Part shown: positions 36,735 to 47,673 of the stretch, piece after piece
Layout of the letters: each line of letters starts with the position of its first letter
Position numbering within the stretch: position 1 is the stretch's first letter
Source of the DNA: Pseudoscleropodium purum
Lineage: Eukaryota; Streptophyta; Bryopsida; Hypnales; Brachytheciaceae
Length of the DNA: 64,000 nucleotides
Direction: 5' to 3'
Assembly (NCBI GenBank): GCA_963969395.1
Contig: OZ017797.1
Span: 17,670,001 to 17,734,000, forward strand
Program-made: the position numbers and the translations under genes
Notes under the pieces: model-generated
The model's database searches: none
The model's input: only the letters and a program-made list of their open reading frames with translations
What the model was told of the DNA's origin: nothing

Positions 36735-37017
36735 TATAATAGATTGCAAGACTTTAAAAGATTGTTTTACTATTATTCTCGTTGTTGAGAACAACATTGA
36801 TGCAATCAAATTATTTAATAATAATAAAATGTTAAAAAATAAAAACAATCTTTTTCATTAAAAATAAGATACTTTAAAAAATATTAAAATATTAAAAAAT
36901 ATTAATATATGACGTGGTAGGGTCTTCACCATGTTAGCAGACAAGTTTCCAATTGTTTCCAATATTGCCACAATTGCAAATTTGCAATCCTCCAAAGGCC
37001 CGCAATCTCTTCTATTG
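36735..37017 (+). mobile_element. MITE, TGACGTGGC-pair family, diverged copy C
   Basis: The right half matches copies A and B: TGACGTGGT, 9 nt, ACCATGTTA at 36910-36936, then CCTCCAAAGGCCCGCAA and TCTTCTATTGCAT at the end. The left end is placed only approximately, where GATTGC matches the right terminus. It is more decayed than the other copies. Confidence 0.5.
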
Positions 37018-38776
37018 CATTAAATTTTTTTCGTCACATTGTTATGTTTTAGGCTACATTTTGTCAATAAAGAGTTGAAGTTAAAAATAGATCACATTAA
37101 TGCTCTATTCAAACAACATCAATAAATTGATATATAGAACAATTTTTTTTCCCTCTTTTGATTGTCATTAAGTAAAACCCAATGCCAATAGGATTCTATT
37201 GCATTCAATATTTGTAATATATCTTAATTTAGATACAAATTTATTGTTGTACAACATATTACATGTTAGTATTGTAGTCTGTAGACATAGTCAATATAAT
37301 TTTTTGAGGGAGGATTGAGTGTGCTCTTTTATCTCCAAGCCAATGGTTTTCACCTTTGGAAAAATTGTGATCCAACTTGAACTAAGTACTATTGTTATGA
37401 GCTGAGACTATTTCTTCACAAATAAATAATTGTATTAAATATGTAATATTTTAGGATTAAAAAATAAATTCAATTTCACTAGAAACACAATACCTATATT
37501 CTATCTTATTTTATCTCCATATAATAAATATATAGAAAATAATTGTATATCTTAATTTAAAATTCTTGGTGGCTGAACCAAAAAATGGGAAGTTTAGAAT
37601 ATTGTAACTAGTAATAACTTCAAAAATATATTTCTAATTTGAAACATTGTTTTTTTCTTTTAAAGCACATATTTTTCTATTTTCTATGAAGTGTCCTATG
37701 CAATTCATTTCAACCAATGATCAAGGAATAAAATTAGTTATTGTATTGTGAATAATGTAAATATAAAATATAAAAACAATTAATATTTAAAGAATTTTTG
37801 TAGTGCAATCTAAATCGAAGCAATAACCACAGTAGATATGAAAAATACTAATTGAACATATCTCAATAATGAAGGATAATGATTTGTGATATTCAATATG
37901 TTTTCTAAAACTAATTTCAACTCCTAATTTAATTTTATAGAATTGGCTACTATAAAAAATTTGTTTTTTTTAATACATAATGAGGATCTAATACAATGAC
38001 CAAAACAAATGAAAGGTGTTCTTGGCCCCTCTAAATATTTCACAAAGTTTATATACTACTGCATCAAATTTAGCTAAATGCATTTAGCTAAATTTAGTAT
38101 GTTTCATACACTTGTGATTAGTCAATTGACTACATGCAATTCTTGAATAATGTTCACATTTGTTTAGATAGACCATTGAAAACCTACCTAGTCCAAACTA
38201 GAGTGACAATGGTTCAAGAAATTTCAATGTTTTTTGGGGGAGTATTTTGCCACTTTGATCTAAGCTTAGATGGGGGCTGGTTCACCAAATCATTCTTATT
38301 ATGAGCCCCTAATGAATTCATCAAAATAGTTGAAAATAGTACACACAAACATTTTCATCTTAGAATTGATCACCACTTGACTAATTTATAAAAGTCCCTA
38401 AAAAATTCACTAATGGAATACACTTGATTTGTAAAGGTCAAAAAGAAGATGTTGAAGTGTTTTATACATATAAATGTGAAAGTAAGACATCACACCTAGT
38501 TGTGAATCCTTTTTAGAAGAGACACAAATAGATACTTATTTACAAGTAATGTACAACCTCTATTTGTGAATGTCTAGTGTCAAATTTAAATATACACCTG
38601 TTTCTAGCATTTTGAAAGTTAATAATTGGAACAACACTCAATTGCTTATATAGGTGCATTTAGGTGATAATTCCTTTGTACTTCTCTATACTGCAATATT
38701 TTCAAGTCCTTGTAACATGGATAGTCAAATTACTCCTATTTCCTATCCAATTGTCCATTTCAAGTGATACTAAGGC
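37018..38776. other. AT-rich intergenic DNA with a perfect 30-bp palindrome
   Basis: There is no supported gene. At 38066-38095 the 15-mer AAATTTAGCTAAATG is followed directly by its exact reverse complement, and the match stops at both sides. Confidence 0.5.
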
Positions 38777-38777
38777 G

Positions 38778-38803
38778 ACAACAACAACAACAACAACAAC
38801 AAC

Positions 38804-38835
<32 letters not shown>

Positions 38836-38836
38836 T
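38778..38836 (+). repeat. (CAA)n(TAA)n compound microsatellite
   Basis: About eleven CAA/ACA units pass directly into about eight TAA units. This is a typical plant compound microsatellite upstream of the receptor-like kinase gene. Confidence 0.95.
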
Positions 38837-40271
38837 TACACCTTATTTGCTGTCAATTTTAGCGCCCAACGTTGCAGATTCCCTTTGAAATTCAATTTTA
38901 TTTCATCATTTTGATTTGACTTTCCATCCCCCATAATGCCCCCAAGGGCCCAATTGAGCAAGTCCCCCCTTTCTGTTCTTATTTTTCCAAATGATTTTTG
39001 TCCATAACCGCAATGCCCATGCCGTGCAGTTGACAGCCCTCCAGAAACGACAGAAAGGTAAAAAGAAACCCAAAAGTAACTAATCATCGATTTGCTCCGG
39101 CCCCAACTAAAGTAAAAAGTAATAAAGCCAGACACTGATTCTCACTCACTCACTCACTCAAGTCACTATAGTAAGTACACTGGTAACTTAAGAAACCAAG
39201 AGGTGGTAAGTACAATAGTAAAGTAGTAACTAGTAAGAAGCTAGGGTCGTTAGGCTGTTAGTAGAGTCACCCCGAACCTTCCTCGAACCTCCCCCCGAAC
39301 CCCCCGCTTTGGCCGAGTCGTCCCTGGCGTCGTCTTCCTTGCTTGCTCTCCAGCGGATTTCTTCGGGGGATTCCCTTTGGTTTCGAGTCTCGAGCCCCGC
39401 TCGCCCGTCCGCCCTCCCTCCCTCCTTCCATAGCCACGCCTCCCCTTCTCTTGCATCGGCAGTTTGCAAGCTCCTCGTTTGCTGGGTTGCCGAAGAGTGG
39501 CTTCGTTGGTTGTGTAGTTTGTCGAACTATTGCGAACTTGTTTGCGTCGTCCTCTTTGCGTCGTTGCGATTCTGCTTCTTCTGGGATCTCCACCGAAGAG
39601 TTGCACTCCCCCCTCCAGCTCCCCATCCCTCCTCCCTGCCATGAGAGCCCTCGCGAGGAGTGGCAACGACGTTGGGGTGGGGACGATGGGTGGCCGGGCG
39701 GGGGAGATTCTTTCGGAGGGAGCTCGGCGAAGATCTTGAACGGATTCGGGAAGGGGTGCAGGGATGAAGAAGGGATTGGGTTGCTTTGGGTATGAGGGTT
39801 TGATGGATTCGTGGTAAAGGGTTTCGCGGATTGTTGCGGACGTGTGCGTGCTCGCTCTGTAAGCTTCTGTCATGTTTTGGAGATTGAAAGTTGGGAAACT
39901 GGGGGTCGATGATGAGTGTGTGCAGGTCGTGTCGTAGTGCGGCATCGACCAGGTAGTAGTCTTTCTTGAGGGGAAGGGGAGAGGGAGAGGGAGTGGGGTG
40001 ATAGCAGAAGGGGAGTAGTGGACGAGGAGAGTGTTCGAAATTCTCGTCGAGTGAGCGGTGGTGGTAGGATTTGAGAACCCAAGGCGCGGCGTCGTGAGAC
40101 CAGCTGTGGAAATTGGTGTGTCGATGCAAGGTCAGTTATGGCGATCTTAGGGTATGGAGTGTGGAAAGCAGGGGAGGTCGTGGAAAGAGTTGAAGAGGCG
40201 AAGGAAGTGAAGGCGCGGGGAAAGAAGTGCCGAACAGGGTTACCGAAGAATTAGTGGTTTAGAATTTCGCA
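38837..40271 (+). promoter_or_regulatory. Promoter and GC-rich leader of the receptor-like pseudokinase gene
   Basis: From about 39240 the GC content rises sharply and stays high into the coding region, as expected for a leader or promoter. Several overlapping frames exist on both strands at 39250-40130 but are compositional; none shows a domain. A stop (TAG) in the coding frame lies 12 nt upstream of the ATG at 40272. Leucine-rich-repeat exons, which related plant proteins have, were looked for here and not found. A TCAC microsatellite is at about 39141-39160. Confidence 0.45.
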
Positions 40272-41585
40272 ATGAAAGGTGTGACTATGAATCGTGTGGG
40301 CGGGGTGATGGTTGGGGTTTGTATTCTCGCGGCGTCCGCGTCGGGTCGCTTACTGCACGAGACGTCGCGAGTAATGGCAGAGGTCCCGAGTCCTGGAGTA
40401 ATGCCTCCAGCATCAGCAAGCAGCGGTAGCAAACCCCATTACTGGATCTACCTGGCGGGTTTTGGATCCGCGCTGATGCTGGTGATTCTGATTTCCATCG
40501 CCGCCATCGCGTATTTCCGTCACAAGCGTCGTTCCACGGCGGTGCGTCCGTGGAAGCAAGGGATGAGCGGTCAGCTCCAGCGCGTGTTCGACACCACCGC
40601 GCCGCTGCTGAAACGGGAGGAAGTCGAACTTGCCTGCGAGGATTTCAGCAACATCATCGGGTCATCCTCCGACAACGTGGTGTATAAAGGCACGCTCTCG
40701 AACGGGACCGAGATCGCGGCCACTAGCATGCGCGTGTCCGCGGAGAGCTGGAGCACGCCGAAGGAGCTTTCGTTTCGTCGCAAGGTGGAAGCACTGGCGC
40801 GCATGAAACACCCTCACTTGGTGAACCTCGTGGGCTACTCTTCCGAGGAGGAGCCGTTCACGCGTATTCTCGTCTTCGAGTACGCCAGCAACGGCACGCT
40901 CTACGACCATTTGCATAACAAGGAGAGCGAGCATCTGGACTGGGCCACGCGCATGCGCATCGTCATGGGCACGGCGTTCGGGCTAGCGTACATGCATCAC
41001 GAGCTCGTCCCGCCCGCGAGCCACCTCAACTTGGACTCGCACGCCATCTTCCTCACCGACGATTACGCCGCGAAAGTGGCGAATTTCGCTGTGTCCAAAA
41101 TGGCACTGGCGAGGAGCGATAGACACCACAACAGGCCCAGCAGCTGGCTCACGCCGCGCGCGGCGCCCGCCGGCTACGACGACAGCGACCCGGGCGCGGA
41201 TCGACACAGCCCGGACTTCGAAAGCAACTTGTACAGCTTCGGCGTGCTGCTGCTGGAAGTCATCAGCGGACGCGTCACGCATAGCGAGCTCACGGGGTCG
41301 CTCGTGGACTGGGCCAACGAGTATCTCAATGACCCCAAGATGGTGTGGTACATGGTCGACCCCGCCTTGAAATCTTACAATCACGACGACCTGGTGGCGC
41401 TCTGCAAAATCGTCAGCCTGTGTCTCGCGTCGCGGAGTCGACGCCCGTCCATGCGCAAGGTCACATCCATGCTCGCGGAGGTCCTCAAGCTCGCGCCCGA
41501 GGCTGTGGGACCCAAATCTACAGCCAACTTGATGTGGGCGCAGCTGGAACTTCAAGATGATGACACCAATTCTGAGCAAGGGTGA
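40272..41585 (+). CDS. MALE DISCOVERER/MRH1-like receptor-like pseudokinase, intronless
   Basis: The 437-residue single-exon protein resembles plant inactive receptor-like kinases of the MDIS/MRH1 group, which sit in the plasma membrane and act in signalling. A signal-peptide-like start (residues about 1-25) and a short Ser/Pro-rich ectodomain precede one membrane helix at about 59-82, stopped by RHKRR. The kinase-like domain spans about 121-415. Family landmarks are ELACEDFSNIIG, VYKGTLSNGTEIA, LVFEYASNGTLYDHLH, EHLDWATRMRIVMGTA, LTDDYAAKV, YSFGVLLLEVISG and MWAQLELQ near the end. Catalytic residues are missing: the ATP-anchoring Lys is Thr151 (IAAT), the HRD motif is HLN (251-253), and DFG is NFA (271-273). 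Related proteins are also pseudokinases, so this loss is probably ancestral. No leucine-rich repeats are present. Codons are strongly GC-rich. An in-frame stop just upstream supports the start. Confidence 0.9.
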   Translation: MKGVTMNRVGGVMVGVCILAASASGRLLHETSRVMAEVPSPGVMPPASASSGSKPHYWIYLAGFGSALMLVILISIAAIAYFRHKRRSTAVRPWKQGMSGQLQRVFDTTAPLLKREEVELACEDFSNIIGSSSDNVVYKGTLSNGTEIAATSMRVSAESWSTPKELSFRRKVEALARMKHPHLVNLVGYSSEEEPFTRILVFEYASNGTLYDHLHNKESEHLDWATRMRIVMGTAFGLAYMHHELVPPASHLNLDSHAIFLTDDYAAKVANFAVSKMALARSDRHHNRPSSWLTPRAAPAGYDDSDPGADRHSPDFESNLYSFGVLLLEVISGRVTHSELTGSLVDWANEYLNDPKMVWYMVDPALKSYNHDDLVALCKIVSLCLASRSRRPSMRKVTSMLAEVLKLAPEAVGPKSTANLMWAQLELQDDDTNSEQG

Positions 41586-41621
41586 TCTCAAGTCCCACCA
41601 CAACCATTTTTCAGGGTTGAG

Positions 41622-41835
41622 TTCTGTCAATTGCTTTGAAGGATGGCTTCTGCAAGTCTGATGAAGCTTGCTGCTTGGAGGAGTGCTGAATTCTCCCTTG
41701 CTTTCTATCAATTCTTTGAAGGACGGATGATCAGCAGATTTGATGAAACCTGCTACCTCGAGGGTTGGGTAATTCTAGTTTTGGGTGTGTGATTCTGTCA
41801 ACTCTTTCAGGAAGGAGTTTTAGCAAGTTTGGTGA
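41622..41835 (+). repeat. Three degenerate tandem units in the pseudokinase 3' untranslated region
   Basis: TTCTGTCAATTGCTTTGAAGG-like units start at 41622, 41703 and 41793 (spacing 81 and 90 bp). Each is followed by GCAAG/GCAGA and TTTGATGAA-type sequence. They begin 37 nt after the stop codon. Confidence 0.7.
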
Positions 41836-43911
41836 TGTGGGTTAGGGGGAGGGGTATGGAGTGGCCATGTCCCAGTGTTAGCTAGTTGGGGGAATGAAGG
41901 AGACAATTGTGACGTGCCCTAATGTTATTGCTTTAGATCACTTTGGGAGCTGCACTTGTACAGTAGTGGTTATTACCTTAACTAGTGTCTGTTTTATAAC
42001 TGCAGCCTTTTTCCGACTGTGAGCAGGTAGAGGCTTTTTTCATGAGGTAGGGGAATTTCAATTAATAGGTTATAGTGATTATTTCAATTAAGGGAATACA
42101 GGCAGCAGCTGTAGGTTTGGGTTTGCATTGCTTGAACTCCCTGTCGACATTGCTGTAAGATATTGAGGCTACCGAGATCGATCCTTTGTATCCTACGCTT
42201 CCAATGACTGTCCTGCGAGTACTAATCTTCACAAGGTTAGTTTCTCTCACTCTTCAACATTGAAATTCAAAAATCTTCTTTCTAAATCTTCCCCGTGAGA
42301 GTTTTTTTCTATGGAAAGAGCACCTTGAGCCACTAGCACGGCTGGTTAGTTGCTTTTGTTAGATATTGTGGAGAACTTCCAATTATTTATTTATTACGAT
42401 TCTCTTAAACAGCAACGTTTCTATCTTTAGTTTGAGTTACGGGTGAATTGTGTTGGGCAATCCTCTTCCCAACGTCTTGTAATGGTTTGAATGCTTTTTG
42501 TCTCAGGTCAGAGCATTTTATTTTAATCTTCGGAGGGAGAACAGTGCGACATAGTTGAAGTTTTGACGCGGAGATCATGCTGCTGTTGTACATCATTGGA
42601 TTGCGTAGACGACTGCACCATGCAGACCATCCAAAAACGAAAAGCAGTCACTGAATAATGTGGGATACTTGAGCAGAGATGTAGGAGTGCAAAATGCAGG
42701 GCAGTGCAGAGTTTGTGTGAACTGTGAAGATCCACTTCTTCTTCTCATCCTGAGGAGCGAGGACATGCGTTATGATTTAAATTTTTACGACGATAGAGGC
42801 TTAGCCTTCTGCCAGAGATTTCCACTTTGGACGCAACTCTGCTTGTGCCCTTGAAGATGGAAAATGTAGTGTGGACCTTGAACTGTGACCGAAAGTTCAA
42901 GCAGGAACTTGTACTTTACACTTCACAATAATGTATCACGGGCTACCCGGGCTACACCTCTATAGAAGGACGCCGCGGACATACTGTGTGCGATGGATAT
43001 ATGACTTCACCTGAGACTGTAGGATGAAAAAAATGCATTTTTTCATCCAATGTTTTTTATGGAAGTTGCTTGAGTGCATTTCAGGTGAATAGTAGTGTGA
43101 ATTGCCTTACAATAGTATTATTGATTCTTTTAAAGAAGAAGATGCTTAATTTATGGTTCACCTTTGTAGTTCACTGTGGCCATCTCTTGCTATTTATTCT
43201 TGATGTGAATTTTAGCTATGATATTTTTTAGAATTTGAGTCCAACTAAGGAAATGAAGCTTGAAAAGTGTAATTTTCTCATCCAATTGGAAATTTTGAAA
43301 AATTGGTGATTTTCAATGTTTTATATTAATATGAACTATAGGCCTATAATCATGGTTTGCTGATTTTCTAATTATAGAGTGACTTGGTAATTTTGGGTTC
43401 CTACTCCGGCCTACAATGGTGAAAATTTCAGATTGAGTAAATTTTTATTTGATATGAATTTTCTTCATTTTTTTTTTCAAAATTTTACAGTAATTTTGAA
43501 TTTTTTTTCCAAATTATTAAAAAAAATTTATGATTAGTAGTAGACATACAATTTTATCCCTAAGAAATAAATATAATTTTTTTTCCATTCATATCTAGTT
43601 GTAAAATGACAAGAGACAAAGTAATGAAGCAATGGGGCATGAAATCAATGGTCCCTCTAGAATTAACATCTAGCTTGAAATTTTAGGTCAAGGGTATTGA
43701 AATTGTGAAGAAAACGTGCTTCCATTGCTTGATATTGGTTAAAATGCTTAATGTGACACTTAATAGTATCCTCTACAACTAAGGTATGTAGTCTTGGTGT
43801 CACTCACTCTATCTTTGGGGGTATTGTATGGGATACAAGATGAACGAATTCTTCATTTACGCCAACCTCAAAATAGCTCAAAATTATCTCTCTTTATCAT
43901 CTACCTTCCTG
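41836..43911. other. Downstream of the pseudokinase gene, no gene recognised
   Basis: GC content falls gradually from moderate to very low. Part of this may be 3' untranslated sequence. I see no other gene. Confidence 0.45.
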
Positions 43912-44170
43912 CTAAGGTGGATACTCCCAAAATGGGCCACCCACCCAAATCTGCCATCATCACTCTATGTACATCTCCAAATTCAATATGTACCTACACG
44001 ATAGAAACTATTATAGAACCTCTACCAAAAAAAACTCTGCCCTTCGTAACTTTTGCATACAATATCCAAATGTCACCTCCCTCGATGCATTGGAAACCTC
44101 GTTCTCCTTCCGCTTACCACCAACCAACCAAGAAAATCAATGAGAAATTTGACCAGTCTAATAATAGTCG
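43912..44170 (+). repeat. Dispersed repeat R4, copy 1
   Basis: This is similar to 54770-55005 in the same orientation. Shared anchors are CTATG..GTACATCT.CAAA, TAACTTTTGCATACAATA, TCCAAATG.CAC and CTAATAATAG. The element type is unknown. A 132-codon frame covering it (43794-44192) has no recognised domain and is probably chance. Confidence 0.65.
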
Positions 44171-44267
44171 TAATAACCAGGCACTGTTGTAGCCGAAAGC
44201 GGTGCCCACCTTCTCAACAATGATCAGTTAAGTTACTGGCGCAGGTTCTGCCAGTTTGTTGACAGTC

Positions 44268-44366
44268 CACCCCCACACCCACACCCACACCCACACCCAC
44301 ACCACACCACACCCATCTCTCTCTCTCTCCCTCCGTCCGTCCGTCCGTCCTTCTTTCCTTCCTTCT
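44268..44366 (+). repeat. Compound microsatellite (CCCACA)n (CT)n (CCGT)n (CTTC)n
   Basis: Four different short tandem repeats follow each other without a gap. CCCACA units run to about 44315, then CT, CCGT and TTCC/CTTC runs. Further short tandem runs lie nearby: GAACT at 44590-44625 and CTGCC/CCGC at 44713-44764. Confidence 0.93.
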
Positions 44367-44769
44367 GCGACAGCTGACCAAATACTGTAAGAGTCCTGTT
44401 AACATTCTCGTGTCTCCCCAAAGCGGCCCTCCCTCCACCGATCCTGCTGGACAACAGCCACAACGTACGTACACGGGTTTCCTTCCCCCTTTTTGTGGCA
44501 CTGGAATCAACAAAGCTCCGTCCGTCACACCCAACCTAGCTACAAAAGAAAGGGGAGAATTGAAAGTACAGAAAAGGCGATGGACGGACGAACTGAACTG
44601 CACTGAACTGAACTGAACTTAACTTCATGTTGTGCCTTTCAGGTGGAATGACTTTAGCTTACTGATTGCAGCTCTGCGTGAACAGTGATTCCCAAACACA
44701 GCAAGGACGGGACCTGCCTCTGCCTGCCTGAGCTGCCTGAGCTGCCTGCCCGCCCGCCCGCCCGAGTGG

Positions 44770-45461
44770 ATTCCTTTTTTGTTTGGGTTACGTTTTCCGT
44801 CCTTGCACGGAAGGCGTGCAGCTATGGTAGTGTGCTAGGCTTGATCGAGTGCTCGACATGACAGGGGGTGCCATGGTGTACGTACTGTGCACCGCATCGA
44901 TCTGCGAGGACCCAGGACTCCGGGATTCGCACGAACGGAGGTCAACTGAACCTCGACCTTACTGGGGCGCTGCGCTGCACCCGGCAACGCTCACTCAGTT
45001 TGTCTAGAAGAACTACAAATCGTGGATGCGTCGCTTCAGGAATGCGTGCATGAATCGAACCTGTACCCGGACTACTGTAGTGTGGGCCACAGTAATTACT
45101 AAGGTGAGTTCGGAACACTCTTGACCAGTTGTAGCGGCCAGGGTTCCATGGAACCTTAGAGCATCTCCTGCACCCGCATTATTAAAGCGGCCTTGTCAAA
45201 CGTATTTTAGAACGGCCGGGTGAAATCCAATACCCAACGGGGTCTGTAGATTTGTCTTCTACTCCTTCAGAATTTCCATTTCTACAATGGACCTACTTGG
45301 CCCCTCTTCGTCATTTGGATTCCGTATTTTGACTAACTCTAAAGGGCTAATTTGGTGACAATGACGCCAGTGTGGCAGCCAGAAGTTCTCTCCATGGCCG
45401 CCCCACTACCTTTGAACTCTCTTTCTAGCGTCTCGGCAACTGTCGTGACAGGGGAGACTCA
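44770..45461. other. GC-richer intergenic DNA, no gene recognised
   Basis: A 49-codon frame starting at 44858 (MTGGAMVYVLCTASICEDP) is open but not recognised. The region could hold an exon of an unannotated gene or a relic. I cannot support either. Confidence 0.35.
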
Positions 45462-45469
45462 TCTACAAA

Positions 45470-45793
45470 TAGGGTTGACGAATCTCTACGTCCGCCCGAA
45501 AAAGGCGTCCGTAACCCGGACATCCAGACGCACGGACGCCAGCGGACGCAGCGTCCCTCCTGCCGTCGAAAGGTGAATGGGTGGGGCGGACGGGTGGACG
45601 GGCGGGGGCGGGGCGGACAGGGCGAGGCGGGACGGGGTGGACGGGGCGGACAGGGCGGGTGGGGCAGATGGACGTGGGCAGACGAAGGCGGACAGGCGAA
45701 CGGGGCGGACGACGTCCGCAAATGTCAGCGGACGCTGCGGACACAGCGTCCGCGTCCGAACGTCCCAGACGTTCGACCGTCCTGTCAACCCTG
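45470..45793 (+). mobile_element. GC-rich hAT-type MITE
   Basis: The 324-bp element is bounded by TAGGGTTGAC and GTCAACCCTG, which pair as imperfect inverted termini. It is flanked by an exact 8-bp duplication, TCTACAAA, at 45462-45469 and 45794-45801. YAGGG termini and an 8-bp duplication are hallmarks of the hAT superfamily. The interior is extremely GC-rich in an AT-rich setting. Inverted CGTCCG/CGGACG motifs flank a central minisatellite of GGGGCGGAC-type units (about 45577-45667). It has no coding capacity that I recognise; open frames through it are compositional. Confidence 0.88.
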
Positions 45794-45934
45794 TCTACAA
45801 AAGGGATTTTGCAAGAAGTATGTCAAAGAAGAGGAGATTCAGTTTTGTCATTCATTTTTATGTAAATGAAAAAAGTTATTCCATGTGAAATTTAATGGTT
45901 AAGTAACTCACTTTTTATTTTTTAAGACATTAGT

Positions 45935-46560
45935 TGAATTAGTCGCAATTGAGTCAATCTCCCACAATACTTGCCTTTTCTATTTGGAAATGGTCCCAAA
46001 ACTTCTCCATAGTTGTAACAATCCCCCCAAAGCATCTCAACATAAAAAATAGGACAAGTCAACACTACTTTCAATTTTTTTTGGATATATACTTAAAACC
46101 ATAAAAAAATAGTGAAAAATACAAAAGTGTCCAATGCTTCTACAATTTTTCACGTAGGGGCCTAATCTAGTAATAAATATATGTGCCAATTTTTAAGAAA
46201 TTTCAATTGTCTCCAAAAAAATTGTGGCAAATTTACTCAACTTTGACTAATGTGACTAATGCCCCAAATTAGGGGCATTAGTCACATTAGTCACAATTGA
46301 ACCAATCTCTCCAAATTCTTGCCTTCCCTATGGCTATTTGGAAATGGTCCCAAAACTTCTCAATAGTTGTAACCAGTCCACAAAAAGCATCCCAATATAA
46401 AAATGGGACACGTCAACACCACTTCCAATTTTTTTTTGGATATGTACGTAAAACCATCAAAAAAAATTGTGGAAAATACAAAAAATGTCCTATGCTTCCA
46501 CAAATTTTCACATGGGGGCCTTGTCTAATAACAAAGAAGTATACTTGTTTTTTTTGTAAC
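45935..46560 (+). repeat. Tandem duplication with a 348-bp period
   Basis: AGTCGCAATTGA...CCAATCTC at 45941 recurs as AGTCACAATTGA at 46289. The copies then share ATTTGGAAATGGTCCCAAAA, AAGCATC.CAA, GGGACA.GTCAACAC and TTTTTTTGGATAT. The copies differ by scattered substitutions. A 22-bp perfect inverted repeat (46244-46265 and 46272-46293, loop of 6) sits exactly at the junction. Confidence 0.88.
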
Positions 46561-47392
46561 TGATCAAACGGTGTAATGACTAATTGGACATTTTTTGGTC
46601 ACTTCCTTCAAACTTTCTAAGACCGTAGACTCTCCAATTCTATAGTATTCATCAACTGCATCAACTACAATTCCGTATGCCAACATTCAAAGTGCACCTA
46701 TGCACTTCTAGATAGATGACAAACCAAGCAACCTTGAGGCATCTCTTTTTTGTAAGAAAAAAATCATACTCACGTACTTCATTCATGATTCTTAAAAACA
46801 ATTTACATTGCATTCTAAAACAACGTCAAAACAATTGAGCAAAGTATATTGGTTCCTCTGCAAAGTAGCCTTTGAAAATCCAATCATGAATGCCCTTGCT
46901 CTCGATTGTGCATCACATTGGTTGATTTCCCCTCCTTAGAACCTCCATGTCTTCAAAGTTCTATTGCAATTGATCCACAATAAGCCAATTTATTGAATCC
47001 TCCTATTCATCATCCTCATGAGCGGACTTCAACTGTGTCTCCATCATTTATCTCCATTGAATTATTTCCATGGCGTCTCTCCATAAGCGACAATAAAAAA
47101 AATAGGATTTCGGAGGATACATGATGCAAAAGAAGGCTTTGCAAGAAGCTCCTTGTCTTTGTAGTTGTTTGTAAAGGATGCGACTCTTTGTGGTAGCATA
47201 GTGACGTTGAGTCAACCTTTGCAACTCCTAATCACCTACCAACTATTGCTAAAACAATCTCTTGTTCGCCCTCTTATTTTGGATTGTAGGACATTTTCTA
47301 GCCCTGTCCACTTTAATAGTTCTTCATTCTGCTACTCTCTTCTTGGGAACCCATGTAGCGGGCTTAAACCAAGAGAGTTGCAGGAGATGTTT
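46561..47392. other. Intergenic DNA
   Basis: I see no supported gene or element boundary here. Confidence 0.45.
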
Positions 47393-47394
47393 TA

Positions 47395-47671
47395 AGGTAA
47401 TTACACCTAAAATTGCACAAATAAGCTATTCAAAATGATTCCCATTCTTATATCGAAATTGTAGGGATCTTGTTGGTAGTCAAAGGGAGATTTGACATTC
47501 TCTTAGACTGAATTTTTTGAACATTGTATGAATAAACTATAAATTTTCAAAGTGTTGAAAATAGGTGTTTTTGAACTAATCATAGACTCTTGTGAATAGT
47601 GGAAGGAAATTTTAGGCAAGAATCTAGAGTGGTCAATTTTAAAAAGTGCTTGAAATTAGGTGTAGTTACCT
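47395..47671 (+). mobile_element. TA-flanked MITE (Tc1/mariner-like)
   Basis: The termini AGGTAATTACACCTAAAATT and, in reverse complement at the right, AGGTAACTACACCTAATTTC pair closely over a 277-bp element. TA flanks both ends (47393-47394 and 47672-47673). A TA duplication suggests the Tc1/mariner (Stowaway-like) class. The left half recurs at 34353-34518. Confidence 0.7.
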
Positions 47672-47673
47672 TA

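Noticed and set aside
38778..38836. Short regular repeats considered as a possible CRISPR-like array
   Set aside because: They are trinucleotide microsatellites without spacers, in a plant nuclear setting.
39250..40129. Long minus-strand frames of 231 and 200 codons upstream of the pseudokinase gene
   Set aside because: They are low-complexity Pro/Ser/Arg-rich frames in GC-rich leader DNA, with no domain; several overlapping frames are equally open.
39230..40130. Search for leucine-rich-repeat exons upstream of the pseudokinase
   Set aside because: No LxxLxLxxN pattern was found in any plus-strand frame.
40983..41711. A 242-codon minus-strand frame
   Set aside because: It is antisense to the pseudokinase coding region and explained by its GC-rich third positions.
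45040..45090. A GGTTCGATTC-like T-arm motif on the minus strand, suggesting a tRNA
   Set aside because: The flanking bases do not form a T-stem and no acceptor or anticodon arm could be built.
45486..45888. Several overlapping frames of about 100 codons on both strands
   Set aside because: They run through the GC-rich hAT MITE and its minisatellite; all are repetitive Arg/Gly/Pro-rich readings.
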